64,000 nucleotides of DNA from Citrus sinensis (lineage: Eukaryota > Streptophyta > Magnoliopsida > Sapindales > Rutaceae): assembly GCF_022201045.2 (NCBI RefSeq), contig NC_068556.1, positions 21,867,501 to 21,931,500 of the forward strand, given 5' to 3'. The stretch's first letter is position 1; each line of letters begins with the position of its first letter. The notes beneath the pieces are model-generated. The model had not been told where the DNA came from. It did not search any database and saw nothing but the letters and a program-made list of their open reading frames with translations. Both the position numbers and the translations under genes were made by a program. Below are positions 33,380 to 45,200 of the stretch, piece by piece.

Positions 33380-34000
33380 AGACTTTTCCAAGCTTCTTAT
33401 CAACATACCACTCATAAGCACTCTGGCCTTTCGTTCTGACGACTACTTCATTAATTTGAAGTCCATTAAGGTAGATGGCAAAGTTGTTTCCTTTGGTACT
33501 TCATTGCTATCTACTGGTAGTGAAGGCGTGGGAGGGGCGAAAATTTGTACCTTAACTCCATATACTGTTTAACATTCTGCTATTTATAATGCTTTGGCTA
33601 AACACTTTGTTTAGGGGGAGTCCGCTAAAAAGGTGATCAGTTGGCGGCAGTGGCACCATTTGGTGCACGTTTCAACACTAAGAATGTTGCTACCACCAAG
33701 AGTGCAGGACCGGCTGTGCCAACTATAGGTCTGGAGCTAAGGGGAATTGGTAATAGTAGCAGTAACACATATTGGAGAATTTGCGGAGCCAACTCAATGG
33801 CGAGAATCAAGAGAAATTGAAATTTAATGTGCTTGGGATTCCTTGATGGAGGTCCAAACCCAGTACCTTAGATAGTTTTGGGAGGGTCTTAGCTGGAGGA
33901 CCGCTTCTTAGTGTTTGATCTTGCATCTTCTTATATATATGGCACTTAGCCCTTAGCCCTTCGCTCCTGCTCCATAACGCAACATATAGGTGCCTCTCAA
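33380..34000 (+). pseudogene. EDGP-like pseudogene G, C-terminal remnant, opposite strand
   Basis: Plus-strand translation gives family landmarks in the right order over several frames: DYFINLKSIKVDGKVV, then SLLSTGSEGVGGAKICTLTPYTV followed by a stop, SAIYNALAKHFV followed by a stop, VAPFGARFNTKNVAT, YWRICGANSMARI, LMCLGFLDGGPNP, a stop before IVLGG, and LEDRFLVFDLASS. At least three in-frame stops and two frameshifts (near 33640 and 33820) break it. The N-terminal lobe is missing. It is the only cluster member on the plus strand and looks older than pseudogene C. Confidence 0.85.
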
Positions 34001-34329
34001 AGAATATTTTGACGATCATTAAGCTTAGCTTTCCTGTTTTGGTTTTTAATTTGCTTCAGTTTCCTCAGATTTGTGAGAGTGTTTTTGTTAATGAATGAAT
34101 AAAGTATGCTAGCTTCTTTCCATTTTCCTCCTCCAAATCGATCTTACATTAATTTGGAAATGTGCAATGAGCATGCGCCACATTATCTATTCTGAATGCT
34201 GTGTCGTTTTCAGTAGGAGTGAGTGATCCTTTGACAACTCTAAGAGGTAAGGGCTGGTGAGACAGATAGAGATCTTCGAGGCAGTTGTATCACTGAGTGC
34301 ACAATAGAAAAATAATAATAAACCAAGAA

Positions 34330-34550
34330 AATGTTGGCTCCATTGGTAATGGAGTCCCCTTAAGTAACTTGACTGGGTTTGTTCTCCAATTCGAGTCGTA
34401 GGAAAGTCGCCTTTGTTGGGAGAACATGTGCCTCCCGGTTCGAGCGAGAACTTCTAGTATCGGTTGTGGTACGGGCTTAAAGGTGTCTCCCACAGTTGGA
34501 GCCTTTTTCAGGATATCTCGTGATTAAAACAAAAAAAAAACAATAACAAT
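34330..34550 (+). mobile_element. tRNA-derived SINE-like element
   Basis: TGGCTCCATTGG (34335) resembles a Pol III A box. About 50 bp later ATTCGAGTC resembles a B box, and a second B-box-like GGTTCGAGC lies near 34438. The element ends in an A-rich tail (34526-34555). Target duplications are unclear. Confidence 0.5.
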
Positions 34551-34555
34551 AATTG

Positions 34556-36392
34556 GAATGATAATAATTAATAAAGCAAGAGGGGAAACATCCAGGATTG
34601 AGTATGTTCTCTCTCCTCCCATATAAAATTTGCATATCAGAATATGGGAACTTTGTAAAAGTCAAAAATAAAATAATTTGACAGGACTGTGAGGACAGCA
34701 ATGTTTAAAGCCCTAGCTTTCGAGCAATTCAGGAGACAAACCGGTTTAATAAAGGAGAATGATAAAAGGAACAAAATATAATTAACAATTAACACTATAA
34801 CATAACATCATAGTGTTACAGACAGTCTATTCTATCCCACTTTTGTATATTTAGCATTTTTGTATTTTTGTTATTAAACTAATGGGCTTTTAAAGACTTT
34901 AATAATTTTCTAGTCTAGCTCTTATTGAGAAGATAAGGACTTTAAAATAGTGATACAATACCCTTCAACTCCACAAAAGAAACAATTTTATTGTGGGCCA
35001 ATGGAAAATAAAGATTTATTTTATCAGGAAATGGTGATGTGATGCCCTAAATTAGTTGAGAAATTATGTGTAAGATAATTCAGAAGACTCTATGAGGCTT
35101 GGGGAGCCTTAGAAGATCTTTTGACTATTTATATTGTTTAAGTAGTTACTTATATTATCATCTCACCGTTATAGATGAAAGCTAAAGAACTTTTGGCTAA
35201 TTCTCGCGTAAGTCAAGAGAGATTCAAAATTTAAATTGAAAAACTCTAAAAACATAAGATACTAATAAAATCATTGGAATTTTTTTACAGGTACGTGATT
35301 GAATTTAATTTTTGATGAACCTGAAAAATTAAGGATTGCTCTTCAAGTTTACATAATTTATCATTTGATTCTGCTTTTACGAATTACGTATGTGAACCAT
35401 GGTTGATCATTCTTTCTTTAATTTGTCGCTATAAGTTATATGAGTGCTGAATATATGCTACTAGGCTAGCATCCGTACCTGGCTTCTCTACCTCTAGTGG
35501 TCTGTATTTTTTTTAAAAAAAAAAAAAAGCTTATTACACGAATTTGATGGGCCGCATTTATTGTCAGTCCTTTATCAGTAAAAGATAGCCCAGGGGCCGA
35601 AAGGAAGCCCTGTATGGCATAGACTCTTAAACGCTGAGAAGAACGCAAATAAACTAGATATAAATAATGAAACAATCATTCAATTAAATAATTAATTCCA
35701 GTACATTCTCAGAATTCAAGAGCTTCGCGGGTTAGTTTCATTTTCTTTTCTTTCGTTTCTCTTTTTTCAGTTATTCATCGTGTTTATTCATAATCAGGCT
35801 TTGGTTGTTTACTTTTGGGAATTTGATTAGCATTCGGTTTTGTTAATGCTGATTTTGTTTGATTGCGAATTTGAAAAATGCTTTGCCATGATTATAACCC
35901 ATGTTTTGATTTATTTTAACTTCAAGAAATGAGCTCAAACAAGGGAGTTTTTGAATTTGGGTATTATGATGCACTTGGATAAAGAACAAAAGCACCTGTG
36001 ATATAACACTGTTTTTAGTACTTTTTTCTTCATTCATCTGGAATGCAGGCTTATGTGAGTTCTTCATCCTTTATGTGCCTGTGCTCTTTTATTTCGAAGT
36101 TTAATGTAACCTCATTTAAATTCTTTGGTTATCATATTTCAAATTGAAGAAATAGGATGCTTGATTGGGGCCTTGATTTAGTAATAACAGATATAAGTCT
36201 CCACAATGATGAGGGGAAGAGAAGTTCTCTAATTTGTATTTTCGTGCAAATTATGTTATCTTTCCGGTGGGTATTTTGTTTCGTAGGTTCATATTTATAA
36301 TGCGGTTTTATTGCTGTTTTAGTTCATTAAAATGTTTATATCAGCAAAGTTGTTGGAATTACAGATGGACATGATCTGTTGAGATAGATGTT
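34556..36392. other. Intergenic upstream of the phosphatase gene
   Basis: No supported gene. An untranslated leader or intron of the downstream gene could lie in the 3' half, but no splice pattern can be shown. Confidence 0.45.
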
Positions 36393-36761
36393 TGTTCAGT
36401 TGTGTCCCACATTGGCCAGTAAAGGAGAGTTACTTGAGTTTATAAGTAGGATAGATCACTCCACTTAATATGCTAGTCTTTTGGATTGGATACTTGGAAA
36501 TACTAGGTCTAGACCCCCGACAATTGGTATCAGAGCCAGACTTTAATAGCTAGAATGTGGTGGTGGAATAACTCAGGTGTGTCTGACAAAAAGACCTGGA
36601 TCCGGCTGTGGTTTCCTCCCAGAGGGGAGATTGTTGAGTTGCGTCCCACAGTAGCTAGTAAAGAGGAGTTACTTGGGTTTATAAGTAGGATAAGTCACTC
36701 TACCCAATAGACTAGTTTTTTGGATTGGATACCTAGAAATCCTAGGCCAGCCCCCCCAATA
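36393..36761 (+). mobile_element. TRIM retrotransposon (complete, 369 bp)
   Basis: Two 130-bp LTRs, 36393-36522 and 36632-36761, share TCCCACA, GAGTTACTTG, TTTATAAGTAGGAT and TTTTGGATTGGATAC. A primer-binding site TGGTATCAGAGCC (36525-36537), complementary to initiator Met-tRNA, follows the left LTR, and a polypurine tract AGAGGGGAGA (36621-36630) precedes the right LTR. Flanking 5-bp duplications ATGTT lie at 36388-36392 and 36762-36766. The internal region is about 110 bp and non-coding. It ends 79 bp before the phosphatase ATG. Confidence 0.88.
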
Positions 36762-36840
36762 ATGTTCACCGTCTCTTAATTCATTTCAGTTTCTACTTCT
36801 TTGGAACGGGAAAGGAAAAGGGAGCTAGAAAGTGCTGGGG

Positions 36841-38307
36841 ATGGATCAGATGGATAATGCCTATCGGAACCAAATAGCTGCAATTTTGCGAGTTTTAAAT
36901 TTAACAACATGTTTGAGAGAAGACAGGGTTCCTTTTGAGATTGAACAGGTAAGTAGAGATTGAGCAGGTAACTAAATATTGATTTCATCATTCAGCCATA
37001 TGACAGTTTCTATATGATTACCAACTAGGAATTCGCTTCGATTGTGTTTCTTAATGCCTAAATTTCTTAATTAAGTTTGCTTTCTGTGATTCTTTTTATT
37101 TTTGCAGGGTCTCTTCTTGGGATCGATTGGAGCGGCTAGTAACAAGGATGCACTGAAAAGCAGGAATATTACACACATATTAACTGTAGCTAATGCACTG
37201 GCTCCTGCACATCCAAATGATTTTGTATATAAAGTTATTGGAGGTATGATAATTTGATCTGCTGTATCCTTTTACATGAAAGTTTTCTTGAAGTTATAAA
37301 ATTTTCATAAGTAAATCATGAGATATTTGGTGTTTCTGATACTGCTCTTGACAACAAAAGATGTTATTTCGCTTGCTTTACTCCCTTGCCTTTGCATCCA
37401 TGAGATCATTGTCTTAAATGAAGTAATTCTTCAAATCATGTAGTATTTTATGTTTTATATGCACTTTGCATAGCTTTTGTTTCGCATATTCATACATTCC
37501 AATGCTACATTTGCAAAGCAGTCCCATTCTACTTAACTTTGTTTGCATTTTGGTATTTTCATTCTGTTTGTATCTCTTTCCCACTTCACGAAGTTTTAGT
37601 GTGTTGAACTCATGCTGTATCAGCACATATTATATTTGTGATTAACTTTGTTTCTTTCCAGATTGATTCTTATTTCCCTATGAAGCTGTTTTTAATGACT
37701 AGAATCCTTGTTAATTCTCCGTTGTTCTCTGTGAAATAGTTGCGGACAAAGAAGATACAAATTTATCACAGTATTTTGATGAGTGTATCAATTTTATTGA
37801 TGAAGCTAAAAGGCAGGGTGGCGGTGTGTTGGTTCATTGCTTTGTGGGAAGATCCAGAAGGTGTCATTTATTTCCCCATCTTGGTTATTTTTCTATGATT
37901 ATACTTGTATACTCTAATGATAATAGACCCAGCGAATCTGGAAAGTGAACTATTTATTCTCCAAATCTGGGGGAAGGAAATGGATATTAATCAAGTTGTT
38001 TCCTTTTCAGTGTGACTATTGTTGTTGCTTATCTAATGAAAAAGCATGGCATGAGCCTGTCTCAAGCTATGGGGCATGTTAAGAGCAGACGCCCTCAGGC
38101 TGCTCCAAATTCTGGTTTTCTTTTGCAACTACAGGAGTTAGAGAAATCTCTTCAAGGTAGCCTCTTAGCTTTTATTATTTCCTTCTTGAGGCATTGAAAA
38201 GTTACCTTTATGAATATTTTATGGTTTCAGAAACCTATTTATCCACAAAGGATGGTAGTTATCCAAGTAAATTGAAAAAGAAAACTTCCATTATAAAACT
38301 ATTCTGA
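36841..38307 (+). CDS. MKP2: Dual-specificity (MAP kinase) phosphatase, MKP2/DsPTP1 type
   Basis: Exons 36841-36948, 37108-37243, 37740-37860 and 38011-38156, all with GT-AG borders and matching phases, encode 170 codons: MDQMDNAYRNQIAAILRVLN, then GLFLGSIGAASNKD, VADKEDTNLSQYFDECINF, and the signature VHCFVGRSRS (HCx5R; catalytic Cys115, Arg121; Asp84 a candidate general acid). VTIVVAYLMKKHGMSLSQAM follows. The upstream in-frame TAG at 36826 fixes the first ATG at 36841. The last exon is uncertain: splicing to 38231 ends at 38307 (about 195 aa), splicing to 38547 ends at 38605, and retaining the intron ends at 38197. The family dephosphorylates Tyr and Thr of MAP kinases; Arabidopsis MKP2 acts on MPK3 and MPK6. 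The MKP2 name rests on similarity plus its position next to MUTE. Confidence 0.88.
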
Positions 38308-40048
38308 GATTAACGATGTGTTCAAGATGATTATAATCTGCTGGACATAGCAACCTAAGCTGTGTGTTATTGCAAATTCCTGATAATGAACAACTTTGTT
38401 TTCTGTATATTAGATTTGAAAACCGTAAACATATATTTTATGTCCGAGTACCTTCTCTTGAGTAAATGGTAAATGAATAAGTTATATTCAAATTGTTTGC
38501 CGTTAGTGTGAAATTACAATAAATATTTCTGATTGGATCATTTCAGAAATTCAACACATTGGATTCACCTTAACAGGTCTGGTTACTCCTACAGGTCGTA
38601 CTTGAAGTTGCGAGCTCACTCAGACCAGCAGATCACATTTCTTTTCAGAGTTACCCAATTTTTTCATCATGGTTTCTACCTAAAGAGTTTCTTATCGCAT
38701 ATGTGTATGAACATCTTAGCGTTGCAAAAGCAGAACTTAGCTTCTGCCTTCTGGTTCAAAATCAACAGTGAGAGTAAATCTCAGTGGAACAGAAGTGTGT
38801 CCTAGTTGTTACATGAAAAGATGACTCAATGACTCAACGTGCCTATGATTTATATGATGTTTATAACTGCATGAATATGATGTAAATAAATAGTCTAGCC
38901 ATTGTTTTTCAGATTAGAAAAGAGTGGAAGAAATTTGAATCGAGCTCGACATAAATCAACTTTCTTTTTCTCTTTCGTCTCCTTTTCGTTTCAGTGTCTG
39001 AAAGCTACGATTAGATATTCCAATCAATGTTGTTACCCTGCGTTTGTATTTGAGTAAAACTAGGATCCTATCACTCGAGTCCCTACGGTTTATAACTGCT
39101 TGGCGTCCGTTGATCATTCCCAAAGGCTAATATTAGAGCAGCCTTCACACGCGCACACACACAAAAAGGCGAAAGAAAAAAAAAAAAATTTCTTTTCCAT
39201 GCACTATAATCACTACATCAGCATCGACGTGCACAATATCATGCCTTGATTCTGAAATTAAAAGTGAGTTTGTTTTGACAGCTTGCCATGCTGCATACGC
39301 GGATTATTCACCTTTTTATAAAAAAAAATTATGTACCACTCACTCACTCGTTCAAGCTCACTCATTTAAGCTCTAACTCAGGATCTGAGCTCTAAGAATG
39401 TGGCTTCTTATCATTGAAACTAAACCTTAGCTTCAAATATAAAGAAAAATGTATTTTACTATCTGACCAATGACCTCGGGGCGCCTTTTCTTATTTTTTT
39501 GTGTTTATGTACATCAAAATTGAAATCTTACAAGCTAGTGTATGATTATCATTATTATTATTAGCAAAACCTTTACGGAATGAATGATAGTTTCTGAGAA
39601 TTTGAACTAATACAATTATAATACGGCATAGGTCTATCGAGAATATAATTTAGAGATCAATTGAGACTTCTATTTAAAAGGAGATATTTATCCTTACCTA
39701 CAATTATGGAAAGAGAACACGTCTCATTCATTAAACGAAGGAGGTACGTACTCAAAAGTGTTGACGTGTGGTATGACATGTTACCAAAACTTTCTTTTAC
39801 TCGGAAGGAGGGAACACACGTACATGCATGGGAAATATAAAGAAGAAGTTAAAGAGCAATCCCCCGTTTGTTTTTAACTCTCACGCGGTGTATGTAATTG
39901 ACCCAAGATAATAAACGTGAGACGTAATATATAGAGTGAGAAAGAGAGAGAGATCAGAGACAGTAACCAAAACCCTCACGGGACTCTAACATAAAGCATT
40001 TATTATGAATTAACCACGACCACCAAGTAGCTATTAGATGACGATGGC

Positions 40049-40049
<1 letters not shown>
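38308..40049. other. Intergenic between phosphatase and MUTE
   Basis: Contains the possible alternative last exon of the phosphatase (38547-38605) and its 3' region, then the upstream region of MUTE. No other gene is recognised. Confidence 0.5.
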
Positions 40050-40089
<40 letters not shown>

Positions 40090-40090
40090 G
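40050..40090 (+). promoter_or_regulatory. CT-rich patch and TATA run of MUTE
   Basis: A (CT)n tract at 40050-40073 runs directly into a (TA)n/TATA run ending at 40089, about 117 bp before the MUTE ATG. This is a plausible core promoter with a Y patch. No individual factor site is claimed. Confidence 0.5.
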
Positions 40091-40205
40091 ACAAGACAAA
40101 CCCATCGAGTTGCTGTAAGAACATCTAGAAACTAATAACAAGCAAGAGGTAGCTTACTAGGGTTTTTTTAGTTTTATATATCGCTTCTGCGAATCAAACC
40201 AAAAT

Positions 40206-41243
40206 ATGTCTCACATAGCCGTAGAGAGAAACAGAAGAAGACAGATGAACGAGCACCTCAAAGTTTTGAGATCTTTAACCCCATGCTTCTACATCAAAAG
40301 GGTATTTACAGTTGTTTCTCCTTTTAATTACATGTGTGTGTGTGTGCGCTGCCTCGCTTACATATTTTTGCTCTTATTTGATGTTTGATTAGGGCGACCA
40401 AGCTTCGATTATAGGGGGTGTAATAGATTTTATCAAGGAGTTGCATCAAGTTCTTCAAGCTTTGGAGTCTAAGAAGCAAAGGAAGAGTTTAAGCCCTAGC
40501 CCTAGCCCAAGGCCGGTGTTGTTGCACCAATTATCTCCTCAGCAGCCACCTGATATTAATATTAATTCATTTGGGGCTGAACATTTTAAGGAACTAGGAG
40601 CATGTTGCAACTCTTCGGTTGCAGATGTTGAAGCAAAAATCTCTGGATCGAACGTGTTGCTCAAAGTAATCTCAAAGCAAATACCGGGTCAAATTGTGAA
40701 GATAATCACTGTGTTGGAGAAACTTTCATTTGAAGTTCTTCATTTGAACATCAGTACCATGGAAGACACCGTTTTATACTCCTTTGTCATTAAGGTATTA
40801 TATAATTAATTCATTTGGAGTTAAATATCATTTCCAAATATCAAATGAAAGCTATCAGAACATAGTTTCTACTTTAGATTTTGTGAATTAGTTAAGCTAT
40901 TGATCAACTCTTTTACATAAGTCAAGTTAAAAGCCAATGATATTGGGAATCAATGAGATGCAACTGCGATCGCCTCAAACCCTAATTGAACTACAACCCA
41001 TGCTATTCATGCATGTGAATTGGTCTGTATTCTCATTTGATTTGAATAATTAGCGTAGCTTCAGGAACTTCATTCGTTGCTTACTTAAAATTCATCAAGG
41101 ATCAAGGCGACACGCACACAACTCATGGCACTCACGCACGCATGCGGCCATTAAGCATTGGTGGTACTAAAATCACCTAGTTATATATAATCAACATATT
41201 ATTGTCAGTTTTATGAGGTTTTAACATTCTTTTTGAACTTTGA

Positions 41244-41274
<31 letters not shown>

Positions 41275-41640
41275 ACACACAAAAATATTGTTTTTTCGTA
41301 TCTTTTTATAACGAGTGGAAATTCTACTTAGTTTGTTTGACTGAAGATAGAATGAAGCAAACGGCTGTGTCCTTACATTACATATTCATAGTAGAAAGCA
41401 TGATTATGTATTAACTCATACGCTGGTACATAACATATATAATGAACTTTTGATTGGTATTATATGTCTTGCTGATGATGATAATTAATTTACAAAATAT
41501 AAAGAAACAGTATTGTTGATTTTGTGTGGTTTTATTCATTGTTGCAGATAAGGTTGGAATGTCAGCTAAGCCTGGAGGAATTGGCACTTGAGGTTCAAAA
41601 AAGTTTCCTGCCAAATGCTGTTTATGCTAACGACATATAG
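40206..41640 (+). CDS. MUTE: bHLH transcription factor MUTE (stomatal lineage)
   Basis: Three exons, 40206-40301, 40393-40794 and 41548-41640 (GT-AG, phase 0), encode 196 aa; Arabidopsis MUTE is about 202 aa. The protein starts directly with the b[23 protein letters not shown], helix 1 [12 protein letters not shown], and after intron 1 [21 protein letters not shown] Ser/Pro-rich linker (SPSPSPRP) follows, then the C-terminal SMF/ACT-like domain with [40 protein letters not shown] and [14 protein letters not shown]. In group Ia (SPCH, MUTE, FAMA), MUTE ends asymmetric meristemoid divisions and drives guard mother cell fate, working with SCRM/ICE1 partners in the nucleus. The very short N-terminus before the basic region separates it from SPCH and FAMA. 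No break is seen. Confidence 0.96.
41244..41280 (+). repeat. C17 (AC)10 tract in MUTE intron 2
   Basis: Seventeen C followed by ten AC repeats, inside the 753-bp second intron of MUTE. Likely length-variable. Confidence 0.85.
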
Positions 41641-41780
41641 TTTAATTGCAGTCTTAATTAATCTTAATTACATGGTTTGTTGTAATCAATGGTATCAAGT
41701 ATGCATATGATATGAGACATGGTACACAGTCATGTTTTGTGATATGTATGAATGCATTATAGTTCACAGAATATCATTCA

Positions 41781-42032
41781 GGTCCATTTGGTATTGAGGT
41801 AGTTGTAGCATAAAAGAAACAACACTGAAGTGTTTGGTAAACACTAGTTGTTGTAACTTAAAGTTATTTTAATATAATTTTTCACTTGCATAATGAAAAA
41901 TCTATTATATTTTTAATAATTTTGTCAAAATTATTATTTGAAAATTTTATTTACTATATATTATTAACTTTTGTTTCATAATTATAATTTTTTTTTCAAC
42001 AGCTGGAACTCACCTCAATCCCAAATAAGACC
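41781..42032. mobile_element. Tourist-like MITE, second copy (252 bp)
   Basis: Ends GGTCCATTTGGTATTGAGGT and the inverse of GGTCTTATTTGGGATTGAGG, with 3-bp duplications TCA (41778-41780, 42033-42035). The interior shares GTGTTTGGTAAACACTAGTTG and TTTTAATAATTTTGTCAAAA-type sequence with 17409-17682. It lies about 140 bp after the MUTE stop, so it may fall in or near the 3' UTR. Confidence 0.75.
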
Positions 42033-42035
42033 TCA

Positions 42036-44976
42036 ACCATTGTCACTATAATATTAATTCTAATGAGAACATTTCTTATCTTTGTGGCAAAAGCTTCGAA
42101 TGTGATTAATATCATATAAATAGATTGTTTATAATCAATTTAAAATATTAAACCATTTAATTAATGATATTGCCAATGCACGCTTTATAAACATAGTGTG
42201 TGTGTGTGTGTTAATAATTAATGGTGGCATTTTCGAGTTCGGATTAATTTTCTGCAAACTCAATCCGAACTGCAATAGGCCGGTCCATAAAATTTGAAAT
42301 TGAACTTGAAATCCGAACAGATTGAATCGATTGCAAGTTGGGTGAAAGCCTGCGAAAATTGCTAAATCTTACAACATTTGTATCTTAATTGATAAGGCGC
42401 TCATTAATTGTTGCTTGTAATTGTCACATTCATGATGGTATAAAAGTCAATTATAGGTAATCTACCATATAATCAATTATTAATTGGTGCTACTATCACA
42501 TCGGTAATCTACCATATGATCATTCTTTTCATCCCTACTTTGCAAAGCTAGTCTTAGTTGTTTGTAAATAGATGCTTCCCATTACTAAAAAAACGAGCAT
42601 ATATGAATAAAATAATTTTATATAACATGTTTTATAGAATATGTATGCAAATTAATAACAAAATACCTCAGCATATTCCTTTGTAAGTTAAAAACTAAAA
42701 TTCTGCTTTATTTTGATCTTATAGACTACAGCATCGGCCAATTGAGTAGGAATTTTCTTCTTTTATCTCTCATCTGTCCGTGTTGGAAACTTTCTGGCCC
42801 AATTTTGAGGCCCAATGGATCATCCATATACTGATTGGGCATGTAGCAAATCTATTCACAAAGAACAGCGCTTCTAACACCCCTTCAAAACTCTTACAAA
42901 ACCCTTTTTCAATTATTCTTGTCCTAAGCAAAAATATCCTTTTTTCTATTTAATCCCATTTCCCTTTTTTTTTTTTTTTTTTTTCAGTTTGTTCCCAATT
43001 TAAGTATTTTAAATCAGCCACACCGATGGAGGAGATGATGAGTTTGCAAAAATATATAAAGTTAAGTGAAGCTTCTTGATGGTTCCTCCAATTATGATCA
43101 TGATGGTGAACATCGAACTTTGGAGAAAGATAAGCTGCAAAGTTTTATAACAGTTTTTTTTTTTTCCACTCACCCATAAAACAAATTGAAGTCTTATTTT
43201 TGGATAAATAAGAGTCACAAACAAAAGAAAATGACTTCTTAATTTTTCAAATCTTATAAAGAGAGAAGCAGTCGAAGAGTTTGTAGAGAGAATAAAAAAT
43301 TAGTGGGTGTGTTGAGTTCGAAGAGAGAGAATAACAGTAGATAAACTTAATTTTGTATTTATCCTTAAATGTAATTATAATAAAAAAAGAGGTGTTATAT
43401 AGAAAATAATGGGGTGTTAATAACACTATTCGTTCACGAATCACGAGTTTCAACCAAAAATACAAATAATCTTTTTTGTGCACGATTGAAAAACACTAGG
43501 GACACTTGTGTTAATTTCAATCTATTCTTTTGTGCCCACAAAAATAAAACCCCAAAACCCAATCAAAGCACTTGTTGCTATTAACTCCGATTTTGGGAAC
43601 ACTTTTTTGGGCCATTTGAAAATTATGGGAATGCCATATTAAATAAACCGAACATTATTTAGAGCAATTCCATCAAACAGTTGGCTGCGCAGCTCCTTTT
43701 CGCCGCTAGTGGCATAGCACCACCATCTCAAATCTAATTTAAGTAAATCAACAAATCAATGTGACCCCACTGCTTCTTTTAGTTTCTTTCTCAACATCAT
43801 GTCTAAAGTATTGGGCCCATTAGTTGCAAGATTGATGGATCTTGATCTTGATCTTGATTTTCAATTATGCGCTCTTCATAATTGCTAATTCATGGTATGT
43901 GGCGGTGTTCTGTTTTCACTCCATGTATGCGCCCACGTTGAAATGATTCAAGGTGTGCTCGAGTTAATTGTAATTCTAGTTGATTGATTTCAAAGGTTCT
44001 ATAGAGATTTTTTTTTTTTTGGGGGGGGTTATAAATATATATATTGTTTATGAATTTGTTGAAAAAAAAAAAAGAACTCATAAAAAACGTGGCTTCAAAT
44101 GTTTCTGTCATTGATAAACTCGAAAACGTTTTTCATTCATTGCTGCTGTTCTGAATTTTAATCGAGAATGCAATATTTATTTCTAAAGCCGTGAAGACGA
44201 TGAAACGTATTTGGTGAGAAACAATCCCAAAAGAGAAAGATAATTTGGAAAAGCATTTTCATTTCGGGGCATTTCAAATCATTTCATACAAAAACATGCA
44301 TTTGGTAAAGGACCCAAAGTTTGTTTGATATGGCAAAAGAGTTTTGATTCAAAACGAAGCATAATGATATTCCCTAATGTTCAAATTGAAATTTGACAGT
44401 TGACAAAAGCCACGGCAGCAAAACTTGACCGTCTTCCTGCATGCCCTCAGTAGATATGAGTGAAATAATTCTCACAAGATACCAAAAAAAAAAAAAAAAG
44501 TGCAAAAAGACTTTACCCTAATTTAGCCCCCCATTCATTGCTTCAAAATATAGGGATTGATTGACTTTTGAAAAATACAATTCACCTTGTCCCTGCTGTG
44601 TCCATCTTAGCTAGCAGGGATAGCAAGACCTAGATCCTCAAGTTGGGATTTTTTTTATAAAAAAAAAAGAATTAGAATTTTATCTAAAATTTAACCTATT
44701 TCTATGTGAATTTTATATTTAAAAAAAGTATATATATATATACGACTTCATTTTGGTCTCTGTCGATCCAAAATTCTAATTCCCACGGACGACCTTTGTC
44801 GACAAATCCAAACTTGTGAACACCGCACCACCAAATGGCACACGTCTCAAGTATGGAGCTCTTCTGTCTTTACACCCCAGTCTATCAGTAAGTTTGACCA
44901 AAACTCTTAACTCCCACACAAATTTGACCTTCGTCATCTAAAAAGAGGAAGAGATGATATTTTTTAATATACTGTA
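42036..44976. other. Intergenic, no gene seen
   Basis: AT-rich DNA with homopolymer T runs (42967, 43150) and a GT repeat near 42197. No coding region is supported. Confidence 0.5.
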
Positions 44977-45200
44977 CGGAATCCGCCTAAGTTATATTGA
45001 ATGTAAGTTACTGTCTTCCTGTCAAATTTCATCTAACCTTATATGCTTTATTTACTATTAAATTGAGTATAAAGAATTAAATAAAATTTTATATTTCAAA
45101 ATATTTATAATATTTATAAATAAAATATAAATAATATAAAATATATGGGGCTAGATGAAATTTCACAGACTGACCGTAAGATACTACTTAGGCGGACCCG
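44977..45200. mobile_element. MITE with long inverted ends, about 224 bp
   Basis: The left end CGGAATCCGCCTAAGT ... AAATTTCATCTAACC is mirrored by the right end, whose inverse reads CGGGTCCGCCTAAGTAGTAT ... GAAATTTCATCTAGCC. The arms span about 60 bp each around an AT-rich centre. The target duplication is not certain. Confidence 0.65.
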
